Notes: generated by a model not told the origin, from the letters alone. 64,000 bases of DNA from KBS-83 sp051025295 (GCA_051025295.1 JBMGJV010000025.1), one strand, 5' to 3'. Numbered from the stretch's first letter, positions 1-9,500 are shown. A program made the numbers and translations.

Positions 1-93
1 AAAAAACGGTTGCCTGCATCTGTTGGGAGCATAAAAACGGGTTACCCCGCCTTGGGGCCATCCCACCTTTGGGGGATGAGGTAATCGTGACGA

Positions 94-1416
94 TTACTCC
101 AGACGTAATTTCTGCTCCATCTGCTCCAGACTAATACCCTTGGTTTCGGGGTAAAGAAAGAGCACCAGGAAGAACTGTAGCGCCATCATTGCTCCGAAAA
201 AGACGAAAGGTGAAGCGCCGGAGCGCGCCGCAAGAGCCGGAAAGATGGCCGAAATGATCGCGTTGACGATCCAGTGCGCCGATGACCCGGCGCTTTGCCC
301 CTTGGACCGGACCCGGGTGGGGAAGATCTCCCCGATGTAGACCCAGGTGACGGCGCCCTGCGAGACCGCGAAACACGCGATGTAGGCCATCAGCAGCCAG
401 ACCAGCCAGCCCTGATGCGCGCCGGTCCAGAAGATGGCGGCGACAGCCGCCAGGCAGCCGGTCAGGCTGGCGCAGCCAAACAGCATCAGTGCTTTACGAC
501 CAACCAGGTCGATGATGGACATCGCGATCAGGGTAAAGACCAGGTTGGTCGCCCCGACCGCGACTGCCTGCAGGTTGGAGTGGCTGACGTCGAAGCCTGC
601 CTTGGCGAAGATGTCGTTCAGGTAGTACAGGATCGCGTTGATGCCGGAGAGCTGGTTGAACGCACCGGTCATCAGCGCCAGCGAGAGCGGGAAGAGATAC
701 TTCCGCTGGAAGAGCGGCTCGGTCGCGCGGTCCAGGTGAATCGAGTCGACAATCTCCTTCAGCTCGGCTTCGCTGTTCGGACTGCCGATCAGCTCAAGCA
801 CGTCGCGGGCGTCGGCGACGCGGTTCTGGGTGGAAAGCCAGCGCGGCGAGCGCGGAATCGCGAAGAGCATGACCAGGAACAGGAATGCCGGAAGCGCGGA
901 GATGCCGAGCATCCAGCGCCACTCGTTGTTGCCGAAGTGGCCCAGCCCGAGCAGGTAATTCGAGAAGTAGGCCAGCAGGATGCCGACCACGATATTGATC
1001 TGGAACGTGCCGACCAGGCGCCCGCGCAGCCGGGCCGGGGCGATCTCCGAGATGTACATCGGTCCCAGCACCGAAGAGCCGCCGATAGCGACGCCCCCGA
1101 TGAAGCGGAAGATCATCAGGGCGGGCAGGTTCCACGCGAAGGCGCAGCCCACGGCCGAGAGCACGTAAAACAGCGCCATGGCGCGTAGTGAGTCGCGGCG
1201 GCCGAACCGCTCGCCCGGCAGGCCGGAGAAGATGGCGCCCAGCACTGCGCCCCAGAGCGCAACGGCCACTGCCCAGCCGAGCTCCTTGTCGGAGAGGTGG
1301 AAGTAGAGCCGCAGCGAGCGGGTGGCGCCGGAGATGACGGCAGTATCGAAGCCGAAGAGCAGACCGCCCAGGGCGCCGACGACGGTGCTGCGGACTAGGT
1401 ACCGGTTCAGTCTCAT
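94..1416 (-). CDS. MFS sugar transporter, sugar porter family
   Basis: A 12-helix proton-coupled sugar permease of the inner membrane, in the xylose/arabinose/glucose symporter group. From the ATG at 1416 it has about 440 residues. The cytoplasmic-loop signature FGRR is at residues 71-74, the sugar porter motif PRSPRWL at 188-194, the sugar-site motif QLSGINAILYY at 255-265, and the PETKG motif is near the C-terminus. An in-frame ATG at 1488 would add 24 polar residues that do not resemble a family N-terminus, so 1416 is preferred; neither start has a clear Shine-Dalgarno. The exact sugar cannot be read from sequence. It stands alone, with no sugar kinase or isomerase adjacent. Confidence 0.9.
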   Translation of the reverse strand: MRLNRYLVRSTVVGALGGLLFGFDTAVISGATRSLRLYFHLSDKELGWAVAVALWGAVLGAIFSGLPGERFGRRDSLRAMALFYVLSAVGCAFAWNLPALMIFRFIGGVAIGGSSVLGPMYISEIAPARLRGRLVGTFQINIVVGILLAYFSNYLLGLGHFGNNEWRWMLGISALPAFLFLVMLFAIPRSPRWLSTQNRVADARDVLELIGSPNSEAELKEIVDSIHLDRATEPLFQRKYLFPLSLALMTGAFNQLSGINAILYYLNDIFAKAGFDVSHSNLQAVAVGATNLVFTLIAMSIIDLVGRKALMLFGCASLTGCLAAVAAIFWTGAHQGWLVWLLMAYIACFAVSQGAVTWVYIGEIFPTRVRSKGQSAGSSAHWIVNAIISAIFPALAARSGASPFVFFGAMMALQFFLVLFLYPETKGISLEQMEQKLRLE

Positions 1417-1549
1417 GTCGCGATGAACCGGGATACTAACATGCAGCCGCAGGAGGATGTGCGAGTTAGCGCGCGGAGAGCCTGCCATGACACGAGGCTG
1501 ACACGAGGCTGACGCGAGGCTGGCACGCGCCTGGTTTGGTCCTACAGCG

Positions 1550-1816
1550 TCAGTCGAGTCTCGCCGGCGCTGAGCCGAAGTGGGTGAGCGCCTGGTCCAG
1601 TTGGGCCAGCGCAGCCGGATCCTTCGTGCGCCAGGTCTCTTCGTGGGTGATGCGCGGGGCGCTGCCGCTGGTTTCGATCTCGCCGTATTGGTAGCTCAGG
1701 AGCCGGTCTGCCGGCTCTTCGCGCCAGTCGTTACCGCGACCTTCGCGCCGGGTCGAACCCTGCTCCCAGCCACGTGGTGTCAGGTGCCATTCCGTCCATT
1801 CTTTGCGGGGTGCCAT
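1550..1816 (-). CDS. hypothetical protein, 88 aa
   Basis: I do not recognise a family. The small protein is charged and Trp/Arg-rich in its first half, with no signal peptide or membrane segment, so it is probably cytoplasmic. Codon use matches its neighbours (strong G/C in third positions). It lies between the receiver-like gene and the sugar porter on the same strand. The long antisense reading frame over it looks like a shadow. Confidence 0.55.
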   Translation of the reverse strand: MAPRKEWTEWHLTPRGWEQGSTRREGRGNDWREEPADRLLSYQYGEIETSGSAPRITHEETWRTKDPAALAQLDQALTHFGSAPARLD

Positions 1817-1863
1817 CTTCTCATCGTAAGCGCGGGGAGAGGAGGGAGCGGCGGGGGCGCCGC

Positions 1864-2247
1864 TCAGATGTGAGTGCGCACGTGATGGATCAGGGCAGCC
1901 GGACCGTCCAGGGTGTCCATCTGCCAGTCGTAGAGGCGAGCCTCTTCGACACGCAGGTTGCCACTGGTCAACGCCAGCAGGCGGGTTTCGGGGTGCTCGC
2001 TGCGGATCTCCTCAGCAAGGGAGATGCGCTCGTCTCCGCTCAGCGAATGGCAGGCGATCACCAGCTCCGGATTGTGCAGCAAGATCAACGATGCGTATTG
2101 GTGCGGGCGGTCCGGGTGCGGACGCGCCGTAATCACGTGATAGCCAGCCTGCATCAGCACGAGCCGGCGATATGCCAGCAGCGACTCGTCATTTCCGATA
2201 CAGAGAATGGTTGGACCCTCGTTACCGTTCTGGGCCATCGCAGCCAT
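1864..2247 (-). CDS. CheY-like pseudo-receiver protein
   Basis: A stand-alone response-regulator-like domain of about 127 residues. The N-terminal strand and acidic pocket (ILCIGNDES) and the hydrophobic strand PELVIACHSL fit a receiver fold. At the position of the phospho-accepting Asp, however, the strand reads A-C-H, with no Asp. It may therefore be a non-phosphorylated pseudo-receiver used as a protein-interaction module. The ATG at 2247 is chosen because GGAGAGGAG lies 8 nt upstream on the minus strand; an upstream in-frame ATG at 2319 has no such site. No kinase or output domain is adjacent. Confidence 0.7.
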   Translation of the reverse strand: MAAMAQNGNEGPTILCIGNDESLLAYRRLVLMQAGYHVITARPHPDRPHQYASLILLHNPELVIACHSLSGDERISLAEEIRSEHPETRLLALTSGNLRVEEARLYDWQMDTLDGPAALIHHVRTHI

Positions 2248-2405
2248 GCCCACGTCTCCTCTCCATACGGCTATCCCGCTCTGATCTCCCTCTCGGTATG
2301 GCAAAGCATTGCGAGTCATCGCGCGCGCCTCAGGAAGGAAAGCTCAGGGTAGGGCGCTGCCGCACACGGGGTCTGTCTGGCAGCGAACCAAAACCGTCCA
2401 TTTTG

Positions 2406-3884
2406 TTAGATGGGCGTTGGAACGCTCAAGTAGACCCGGAGATCGCGAAGATTGTTGCGGGTAACCGAAATCTGCACCGTCGCTTCGACAGACTCGAGGA
2501 GCGGGTGGGCATCGAACTGGGCCAGCGCCTGCTCAGCCTCGCGTCCACTGGGCCGGGCCTGCGTCACCGTGTTCGGGTCGACGATGGCGCCTGCCGCTGG
2601 ACTACTGCCGTCAATGCTATCGCTGCCGGCGGACAGGCAGACGACGCTTTGGCCCTTGCACTCTCGATCGAGCAGCAGCGCAGCCGCGAGAGCGAACTGC
2701 TGATTGCGACCGCCTGTGCCCGGCTGGCGCTTGATCGCGACGGTGACCTCGCCGCCCGAGAGCAGGCAGAGTTTGCGACCCGGCTGCTCCCGGCGGAGGG
2801 CGAGAAAGCGGTCGGTGAGGTAGCGCGCGGCCTGCTCGTAGGGCCAGTCATCGCAGGCATTGTCGATCACGACCTCATAGCCGTGCGCTGTGGCGCGGTG
2901 GCGTGCGGCCGCCAGCAAATCTTCGTTCGCGAGGAGCGGTACGTTCCAGTGGACGCCGAACGGGCTTGTGCTTCCTTCGTTGGCTTCGCGGCCTTTGACG
3001 CCCGGCGTCTCCGGCAGATCCGAGCGTGCGAAGAAGGCGCGCACCGCGGCAGGGAACTGCTCGGACAGTCGATAGCGGGTGAGCAGTTCGCGGCAGTCCT
3101 CGACCGTGGTGGAGTCGCCCACGGTTGGGCCGGAGGCGAGCGCATCAAGCTGACTCAGCGGCACATCGAGCACGGACAGCGTGAGCTTCGCTGCGTCGCA
3201 GGCGGCCAGGGCGAGCCGTCCGCCCTTGACCGCGGAGAAGTGCTTGCGCAGCGTGTTCATCTCCGCAATGGTCGCGCCCGAGGCGACGAGAGCGCGATGG
3301 AAGGCAATGGTGTCGGCAAGCGTGATCGCAGGATCGAGCGGCAGTTCGAACAGGGAGCTGCCGCCGCCGCTGATCAGGAAGAGCACGAGTGTGTGCTCAT
3401 CGGCCTGCTCCAGCAGCCACAGAGCAGCCCGGGCGGCGCGGAAGGAGTTGCGATTGGGCACAGGGTGGCCGCCGGCGAACCAGCCGATGCGACGATTGCC
3501 GTTGCGCAGTCTCGGTCCGTCCGGACGTTCCGGCGCGACACAGAGACCGCGCACGGGCAGTGTCTCCGGCAGGATGCGCAACAGACCGTCGGTGAGTGGC
3601 ACCGCTGCTTTGCCCATCGCGATCAGCAGGAGGGAGCGGAACTGCCCGAGCGGGATGCGCAGGGCCTGGTCTGGCCCATTGCCGGACCAGGCGGGCGGGC
3701 TGATGCGGAGTTCGTGCCCGTCGCAGGCTACGCGCTGCGGGAGGACGCGGTCGATGCGGCATGCGTCGAGTGCAGACAGGAAGATGTCCCGCGCGTCCGA
3801 ATGGAGTCGTCGGAGTGCTGCGTCGTGAGCCACTGGAGGCTGCGGCAAAGGCCTAGTCCGGTGTCGTGGGTAGCGGGGTAACAC
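2406..3884 (-). CDS. glycerate 2-kinase, DUF4147/MOFRL family
   Basis: Phosphorylates D-glycerate to 2-phosphoglycerate with ATP, feeding serine, glyoxylate or sugar-acid breakdown into lower glycolysis. With 492 residues it has the family length. Seen motifs: GKA at 91-93, GGHPVPN at 138-144, the nucleotide loop LISGGGSSL at 170-178, SGPT near 251, then the C-terminal MOFRL domain with SGGEVTV at 376-382, GGRNQQFAL at 391-399 and GSDSIDG at 420-426. The ATG at 3884 overlaps the preceding hydrolase gene by 32 bp. A GTG at 3833 would remove the overlap and an Arg/Pro-rich stretch and may be the true start. Cytoplasmic; probably co-transcribed with the hydrolase. Confidence 0.92.
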   Translation of the reverse strand: MLPRYPRHRTRPLPQPPVAHDAALRRLHSDARDIFLSALDACRIDRVLPQRVACDGHELRISPPAWSGNGPDQALRIPLGQFRSLLLIAMGKAAVPLTDGLLRILPETLPVRGLCVAPERPDGPRLRNGNRRIGWFAGGHPVPNRNSFRAARAALWLLEQADEHTLVLFLISGGGSSLFELPLDPAITLADTIAFHRALVASGATIAEMNTLRKHFSAVKGGRLALAACDAAKLTLSVLDVPLSQLDALASGPTVGDSTTVEDCRELLTRYRLSEQFPAAVRAFFARSDLPETPGVKGREANEGSTSPFGVHWNVPLLANEDLLAAARHRATAHGYEVVIDNACDDWPYEQAARYLTDRFLALRREQPGRKLCLLSGGEVTVAIKRQPGTGGRNQQFALAAALLLDRECKGQSVVCLSAGSDSIDGSSPAAGAIVDPNTVTQARPSGREAEQALAQFDAHPLLESVEATVQISVTRNNLRDLRVYLSVPTPI

Positions 3885-4590
3885 CGCCGGGTGCGGTGTG
3901 CTCGGCGGGTGTCTGGACCGGCAGCAGCTCGGTGTCTGGGAAGAAGTGCGAGGCCAGCCATGCGTGCATGGAGTGCTGCATCTGGTCCAGCTTGCCGGTG
4001 AAGAAGTGATCCGCGCCGGAGATCAGCACGAGGCTCGCTGGTAGCGCGGCGCTCCCCACGATCGAGGCGAGCTGTTCGGACGGGCCGTACTGGTCGGCGC
4101 TGCCGCTGATGAACAGCTTGGGCATGCGGCACTCGGCAAGGAAGCTGTAGCGGTAGTTGCGGCCCTCCGCGGCGACGGGCAGCCCCAACGCGACGAATCC
4201 AGGCACGCGTGCATCCTGGCAGACGGCGCTGAGCGCGACGTGCGATCCGAAGGAGAAGCCGGCCATCAGCACAGGCAGGCCGCAGCGATTGGTGAGCCAG
4301 CCCAGTGCGGAGCGGACGTCATCGCGCTCGCCGTGTCCATCGTCGTGCTCGCCCTCGCTCAGGCCGGTGCCGCGGAAGTTGAAGCGCAGTGTAGGCAGGC
4401 CGAAGGACTGCAGTGTCTTGGACGCGCGATACACGACCTTGTTGTGCATGGTGCCGCCACCCTTGGGGTGCGGATGGCAGATGAGCGCGGCATAGCGCGC
4501 CCCGGGCTCGCCCTCGGTAAACAGCGCTTCGAGCTGGCCGGCTGGTCCGGGCAGGAAGAGTGTCTGGAGGCGGCTGGGGGCTGTTGCCAT
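3853..4590 (-). CDS. alpha/beta hydrolase (COG2945-type)
   Basis: A cytoplasmic serine hydrolase of about 245 residues in the group of small dienelactone-hydrolase-like esterases. A complete catalytic triad is visible: Ser113 in GFSFGS, Asp166 in SGSADQYG and His195 in SGADHFF. The oxyanion-region motif HPHPKGGGTMHNK at 39-51 is characteristic of this subgroup. The ATG at 4590 is chosen because an upstream in-frame ATG would overlap the divergent peptidase gene. The substrate is unknown. It precedes glycerate kinase with overlap, suggesting one transcript. Confidence 0.87.
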   Translation of the reverse strand: MATAPSRLQTLFLPGPAGQLEALFTEGEPGARYAALICHPHPKGGGTMHNKVVYRASKTLQSFGLPTLRFNFRGTGLSEGEHDDGHGERDDVRSALGWLTNRCGLPVLMAGFSFGSHVALSAVCQDARVPGFVALGLPVAAEGRNYRYSFLAECRMPKLFISGSADQYGPSEQLASIVGSAALPASLVLISGADHFFTGKLDQMQHSMHAWLASHFFPDTELLPVQTPAEHTAPGGVTPLPTTPD

Positions 4591-4666
4591 AGCGCAATTG
4601 TAGACAGCGGGCAGCGGCGGCCGCGAGCAGTGGGTCACGCTCCCCTCAGGTATGCTGGCGAAACCT

Positions 4667-5707
4667 ATGACACTGGACCCGGTGCAGTTGACGCGGCGGC
4701 TGGTCGACATCGAATCGACCACCTACGGTGAAGGGCCGGTCGGCGATTTCCTTGCGGAGTTTCTTGCGGAGCGCCGCTTCGCAGTCGAGCGCATGCACGT
4801 CGCGCATCGTGGCGAGGCGGGCGCCAGCACCGAGCGCTTCAATGTGTACGCGACTATCTCCGCCGAGACGCCGGATGTGGTGCTCTCAACCCACATGGAC
4901 ACGGTGCCGCCCTTCTTCGGCAGCAGCGAGGATGACGAGGCGATCTACGGCCGAGGCGCTTGCGATGCGAAGGGCATCATCGCGGCGCAGATTGCCGCCG
5001 CCGAGAGACTGCGCGAGGGCGGCGTGAAGGTCGGGTTGCTGTTTCTGGTGGGGGAAGAGCGCGACTCCGCGGGCGCGAAGGTGGCCAACACGCAGCCGCG
5101 CGGTAGTCGCTACCTGATCAATGGCGAGCCGACCGACAACCGGCTGGGGCTGGCCAGCAAAGGCGTGCTGCGCGCCGCTGTGCGGGCGAGTGGGCGCATG
5201 GCGCACTCGGCCTACCCGGAGCTGGGCGACAACGCCATCCACAAGCTGATCGAAGCGTTGACGCGGGTGCTCGCGATCCCGCTGCCGGTGAGCGAGGATG
5301 TGGGGCCGAGCACGCTCAATATCGGGCTGATCGAAGGCGGCCGCGCTCCGAACGTGATCTCCGATCAGGCGATTGGGCAGGTGATGGTGCGGCTGGTCGG
5401 GGCGTCGGACGAGACGCGGGTCGCGCTGACCGAAGCCGTTGCTGGCTTGGCCGACATCGACTTCACGCTGGAGATTCCCTTTGTCCGTCTTGAGACTGCG
5501 GAGCGCGTGGCGAAGCAGGCAGGGCTCGAGACGATGATCGCCGCGTTCACGACGGATATCCCCGCGCTGACCGAGTGGGGCGAGCCGCTGCTGCTGGGGC
5601 CGGGGTCGATCCACGTCGCGCACACGCCGCACGAAAAGCTGTCCAAGCGCGAGCTGCTGACCGCTGTCGATCTGTATGCAGAGATTGCTGGACGGCTGGT
5701 CGGCTGA
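4667..5707 (+). CDS. M20 family metallopeptidase (ArgE/DapE-like)
   Basis: A zinc-dependent amidohydrolase/exopeptidase related to acetylornithine deacetylase, succinyl-diaminopimelate desuccinylase and carboxypeptidase G2. Metal and catalytic residues are intact: STHMDTVP (His76, Asp78), GRGACDAKG (bridging Asp100), GEE (Glu130 base, Glu131), NGEPTD (Glu154) and a C-terminal His in HTPHEK. The dimerisation lid domain lies at about 170-280. No signal peptide, so cytoplasmic. No other arginine or lysine genes are nearby, so the substrate is undetermined. ATG 4667 fits the family N-terminus; an in-frame ATG at 4652 is possible. Confidence 0.88.
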   Translation: MTLDPVQLTRRLVDIESTTYGEGPVGDFLAEFLAERRFAVERMHVAHRGEAGASTERFNVYATISAETPDVVLSTHMDTVPPFFGSSEDDEAIYGRGACDAKGIIAAQIAAAERLREGGVKVGLLFLVGEERDSAGAKVANTQPRGSRYLINGEPTDNRLGLASKGVLRAAVRASGRMAHSAYPELGDNAIHKLIEALTRVLAIPLPVSEDVGPSTLNIGLIEGGRAPNVISDQAIGQVMVRLVGASDETRVALTEAVAGLADIDFTLEIPFVRLETAERVAKQAGLETMIAAFTTDIPALTEWGEPLLLGPGSIHVAHTPHEKLSKRELLTAVDLYAEIAGRLVG

Positions 5708-5714
5708 CAGACCC

Positions 5715-6218
5715 ATGGAGACGATCACACGCGCGCGTCGCGTCGGCTACGCCGCACTCAGCGGGCTCGCAGGATGGGGCGTGGCTGTCCTGTGCTGCAC
5801 GCCGGTGCTGCTGATTACGGCGGTACGCAACAGCGAAGGACAGCCACGGCTGTTTGTGCAGACGCTGTTCTACGGTGTGCTGGCGTGGGCGGGCTGGACG
5901 TTTCTGCTGGCGCTGGCGGCCTGGATTTTTGTTGCGCTGCCGGTGGTGCTGCTCATCCGCCCGGCTTTGCTGGTGCGGCAGCGACGGGTGATCCTGGTCT
6001 GCGCGACGGCCTTTGCGTTGTGGCTGGCGGCGAGCCGTCCGACCATGTTTTGCGACCCGACAGGCGAGACGTTTCTGCACAAGTTCGGCGAGATCATTCC
6101 ATACGCGGCTTTCGCGGTGGCCTACACGGTGACGACCGCGTGGACTTACATCGCGATGAGCAAGCGGCGGCTGGAGACTGACGCGTCCGAGAGCCTGTCA
6201 CCGCCCGAGGCAGGCTAG
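5715..6218 (+). CDS. hypothetical integral membrane protein, 167 aa
   Basis: About four hydrophobic helices (residues roughly 12-35, 47-72, 85-105 and 125-145) predict an inner-membrane protein; no family is recognised. It follows the M20 peptidase by 7 bp on the same strand, which suggests co-transcription. The start at 5715 is the first ATG after the peptidase stop. The charged C-terminal tail is probably cytoplasmic. Confidence 0.7.
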   Translation: METITRARRVGYAALSGLAGWGVAVLCCTPVLLITAVRNSEGQPRLFVQTLFYGVLAWAGWTFLLALAAWIFVALPVVLLIRPALLVRQRRVILVCATAFALWLAASRPTMFCDPTGETFLHKFGEIIPYAAFAVAYTVTTAWTYIAMSKRRLETDASESLSPPEAG

Positions 6219-6295
6219 CGAACCGGCCGGGTGAGCGATGTTGAGGGTGTTGCCCGGGCAACGACGCGCCGCGATGAGCATCTAGACTGGGGATA

Positions 6296-8446
6296 ATGGC
6301 CGAAATCCAGACTGCTCCGACGACTCACCTGAACGCATTGGCACAGGCGCGTTCTTCTTATCTCCGCTCCGCCATGCACCAGCCGATCGAATGGCACGAG
6401 TGGGGCGCGGAAGCATTTGCCCGCGCGGCGCGCGAAGACAAGCCGGTGCTGCTCGACATCGGTGCGGTGTGGTGCCACTGGTGCCACGTGATGGATCGTG
6501 AGAGCTACGAAGATCCCACGCTCGCGCCGCTGATCAACGAGCGCTTTATCGCCATTAAGGTGGACCGCGACGAACGGCCCGACGTGGACAGCCGCTACCA
6601 GGCCGCGGTGCAGGCGATCAGCGGCCAGGGCGGCTGGCCGTTGACGGCGATCCTGACGCCGGATGGACGGCCGTTCTTCGGCGGCACGTACTTTCCGCGG
6701 CATGACCGCTATGGCCGTCCCGGCATCGAGCGGCTGCTGCTGACCATGTCGGACGCGTGGCGCAATCGTCGTGACGAAGTGCTGGAGTCGGCAGGTTCGA
6801 TCCTGGCGGCGATCGAGCACGGCGAGGCCTTCGCCGGCCGCAGCGGTTCGCTGAGCACTGCGATCACCCAGAAGCTGATCGGCTCCGCGGTCGCGCAGTT
6901 CGATCCGCATCATGGCGGCTTTGGCGCGCAGCCAAAGTTCCCTCATCCCGCGGCACTCGATCTGCTGCTGGATGCCGCAGGTCGCAAGAACAATGCGAAA
7001 GCACGTGAGGTCGCGCTGACGACGCTGGCGAAGATGGCCGATGGCGGCATTTACGACCACATCGGCGGCGGATTCCACCGCTACTCCGTCGACGAGCGTT
7101 GGGTGGTGCCGCACTTCGAGAAGATGCTCTACGACAATGCCGGCCTGTTGCTGAATTACGTTCACGCCTGGCAGACAGAGCCGCGTGCGGCCTTCAGCAC
7201 CGTGGTGCATGAGACAGTCGCGTGGATCGATGGTTGGCTGAGTGACCGCACGAACGGCGGCTTCTACGGGTCGCAGGATGCGGACATGACGCTTGACGAC
7301 GACGGCGACTACTTCACGTGGACGCGTGCCGAGGCCGCGGAGGTGCTGGACCCGGACGAGCTGGAGATCGCGGGTGCCTATTACGACATCGGCGACATGG
7401 GCGACATGCACCACAACCCCGCGAAGAACGTGCTTCATGTAACGCGTCCGCTGGACAAGGTGGCCGTTGAGCTGAGCCGCGATCCTGACGAAGCCACGGG
7501 CCTGCTGGGGCGGGCGCGCGCCCGGCTGTCTGAGGCGCGTGCCCAGCGTTCGACTCCGTACATCGATCGCACCATCTACACCGGCTGGAATGCGATGGCG
7601 ATCTCTGCCTACATGCAGGCCAGCTCTGTATTGAAGGCTGCGGCGACGCGCGACTTCGCGTCGAAGACGCTCGACCGCATTCTGAGTGAAGCGTGGTCAG
7701 AGGAGCGCGGCCTGGCACACGTGGTCGCGTATCCGCAGGCGGAGGATGCGCCGGGAGCGAAGGCAGGCGCAGACGCGGCGAATCGCGCCGTGCTGGACGA
7801 CTACGCGCTGCTGATCCACGCGTGCCTGGATGGGTGGGAACGCACGCTCGAAACGCGGTATTACAAGGCTGCTGAGGCGCTCGCCGCGCGGATGCAGCGC
7901 GATTTTCACGACGCGACCGGCGGTGGGTTCTTCGACACGGTGATCGATCCCGAGGCGATCGGCGCGCTGCAGGCGCGGCGCAAGCCGCTGCAGGACACGC
8001 CGACACCAGCCGGAAATCCGACCGCCGCGGCCGCGTTGCTGCGACTGGAATCACTGAACGGAGATGCCAGGCTGCGCGAGGTAGCCGAGGACACGCTTGA
8101 GGCGTTTGCGGGCATCGTGGAGCACTTCGGGCTCTATGCGGGCGCGTATGGACTGGCGCTCGAGCGGCTGCTGACGCCGCCGCAGCAGGTGGTGATCATC
8201 GGCGACGACGATGTGGCCGATGCACTCGAGGCGAGCGCGCGTGAGGGCTACATGGTGAACCGGGTGGTGCTGCGGGCGAGCGCGGAGGCGATCCGCTCGG
8301 TCGAGTTGCCGCCGCTGCTCGAGGCGACGATCAAGCAACTGCCGCAGTTGCAGGAACCGTCGAGCGTCGCGGTCGTTTGCCAGGGCACGCACTGCCTGCC
8401 GCCGGTGCGCACGGTCGAGGACCTGAAGGCTGCTCTGGCCGGCTAG
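6296..8446 (+). CDS. thioredoxin domain-containing protein (DUF255/YyaL family)
   Basis: A 716-residue cytoplasmic protein with two parts. The N-terminal thioredoxin-like domain has its redox pair in WCHWCHVM (Cys60, Cys63) and the following GGWPLT and GGTYFP motifs. A long alpha/alpha-barrel similar to N-acylglucosamine 2-epimerases follows. This is the spermatogenesis-associated protein 20/YyaL family; the biochemical role of bacterial members is not settled, with redox or protein-folding roles suggested. Its stop overlaps the convergent channel gene by 4 bp. Confidence 0.92.
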   Translation: MAEIQTAPTTHLNALAQARSSYLRSAMHQPIEWHEWGAEAFARAAREDKPVLLDIGAVWCHWCHVMDRESYEDPTLAPLINERFIAIKVDRDERPDVDSRYQAAVQAISGQGGWPLTAILTPDGRPFFGGTYFPRHDRYGRPGIERLLLTMSDAWRNRRDEVLESAGSILAAIEHGEAFAGRSGSLSTAITQKLIGSAVAQFDPHHGGFGAQPKFPHPAALDLLLDAAGRKNNAKAREVALTTLAKMADGGIYDHIGGGFHRYSVDERWVVPHFEKMLYDNAGLLLNYVHAWQTEPRAAFSTVVHETVAWIDGWLSDRTNGGFYGSQDADMTLDDDGDYFTWTRAEAAEVLDPDELEIAGAYYDIGDMGDMHHNPAKNVLHVTRPLDKVAVELSRDPDEATGLLGRARARLSEARAQRSTPYIDRTIYTGWNAMAISAYMQASSVLKAAATRDFASKTLDRILSEAWSEERGLAHVVAYPQAEDAPGAKAGADAANRAVLDDYALLIHACLDGWERTLETRYYKAAEALAARMQRDFHDATGGGFFDTVIDPEAIGALQARRKPLQDTPTPAGNPTAAAALLRLESLNGDARLREVAEDTLEAFAGIVEHFGLYAGAYGLALERLLTPPQQVVIIGDDDVADALEASAREGYMVNRVVLRASAEAIRSVELPPLLEATIKQLPQLQEPSSVAVVCQGTHCLPPVRTVEDLKAALAG

Positions 8447-9489
8447 CCGGCAGCCTGCTCGCCGGTGAAGGGGTTCACCTCGTTGGGCTTGTTGGTGGTG
8501 GGATCGTGGGGGGCCGGCTGACTGGGACGCTCGCGCTGCTCCGTGATGCCGCCGCCGCCCAGCACGCGGTAGGGGCTGCCGGGCAGCATGTTGTGCTGCT
8601 CGAGCGCCAGCCGCAGCCGCCGCTGCAACTCGCGCAATGCGTCGAACTGCTGCCGCGCCTTGGTCTTCACGCTGATGGGGTAGATCACCTCAGAGCCCTT
8701 GATCTGGTCGACGCCGAGCACCTTCGGGTCTTCGAGGAAGACGCTTTTGTACGCAGGCTCGTTGCGCACTTCGGTCGCGATGCGATTGAGCAGCGCGATG
8801 ACCTTGTCCGGATCGGCTGTGAAGTCGACCGAGATATTGAGCGTGGTTGAGGAGAAGTCGCGGCTCTGGTTGGCGACATTGGTGATCTGGCTGTTTGGCA
8901 CGAGGAAGAGTGTGCCGTCGAAGCCGCGGATTGTCGTCTTGCGCAATGACATCGACTCGACCGTACCGGTGACGCCGGCGATGGTGATCACGTCACCGAC
9001 GTTGTATTGATCTTCGACCAGGACCAGCATGCCGTTGATCATGTCTTTGACGATGGTCTGCGCCGCGAGACCGATGGCGACACCGGCGACGCCCGCCGAG
9101 GCCAGCAGCGGCGTGGGATTGAAGTCGAAGATCTCTCGCAGAATGCTGGTGAGCGCAAAGAAGCCGATGATGCCGTAGCCGGTGGCGCGCAGCACGGAGG
9201 CCAGCGTGCGGATTTGTGCGGTGCGGGCGAGCCCGACATTGGGGTGGCGCTCTGCCGCGCGACGCATGCGGCCGGTGATCGTCTTCAACAGCCAGAAGGC
9301 CAGCCAGGCGAAGAGCAGGATGGCGATCAGGTGCTTGACGTCATTGACCAGGAAATCCTGGGCGCTGTTGACCCAGCCTTGCCAGGCGTTGTGCAGTGCG
9401 ACGCGGAGCGGCGGGCGCGTGTTGGGCGGAGCGAGCAGGAAGAGGCCGGCTTGAGTCAGGCCGGCTCGGATACAAGTGTCGTAGGGCAC
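8443..9489 (-). CDS. mechanosensitive ion channel, MscS family
   Basis: A small-conductance channel that opens on membrane tension to release solutes after hypo-osmotic shock. A first membrane helix is near residues 45-65. The pore helix and the beta domain (VGDVITIAGVTGTVESMSL) and the FLVPNSQ motif are all present, followed by the cytoplasmic vestibule. The GTG at 9489 is an inferred start, giving about 348 residues. The reading frame continues upstream to an ATG at 9678, but that part is Arg/Gln-rich, overlaps the divergent gene and looks non-coding. Confidence 0.88.
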   Translation of the reverse strand: MPYDTCIRAGLTQAGLFLLAPPNTRPPLRVALHNAWQGWVNSAQDFLVNDVKHLIAILLFAWLAFWLLKTITGRMRRAAERHPNVGLARTAQIRTLASVLRATGYGIIGFFALTSILREIFDFNPTPLLASAGVAGVAIGLAAQTIVKDMINGMLVLVEDQYNVGDVITIAGVTGTVESMSLRKTTIRGFDGTLFLVPNSQITNVANQSRDFSSTTLNISVDFTADPDKVIALLNRIATEVRNEPAYKSVFLEDPKVLGVDQIKGSEVIYPISVKTKARQQFDALRELQRRLRLALEQHNMLPGSPYRVLGGGGITEQRERPSQPAPHDPTTNKPNEVNPFTGEQAAG

Positions 9490-9494
9490 GTTTC

Positions 9495-9500
9495 TATAAT
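9495..9500 (+). promoter_or_regulatory. candidate -10 box, possible leaderless start
   Basis: A perfect TATAAT ends 6 bp before the ATG at 9507. Transcription would begin at or within 1-2 nt of the start codon, giving a leaderless mRNA. No good TTGACA-like -35 is seen at 16-18 bp. The site lies in the divergent space between the MscS channel and the exported protein. Confidence 0.45.

Noticed and set aside
1..93. Possible terminator or promoter in the first 93 bp
   Set aside because: Several C- and G-runs occur, but no stable stem with loop and T-run could be assigned with confidence.
2172..3881. 569-residue plus-strand frame antisense to glycerate kinase
   Set aside because: Long antisense frames are expected at this GC; its translation is Arg/Gly/Ala-rich with no domain, while the opposite frame has complete kinase motifs.
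6215..7438. 407-residue minus-strand frame antisense to the DUF255 gene
   Set aside because: Shadow of a well-supported gene; no coherent motifs.
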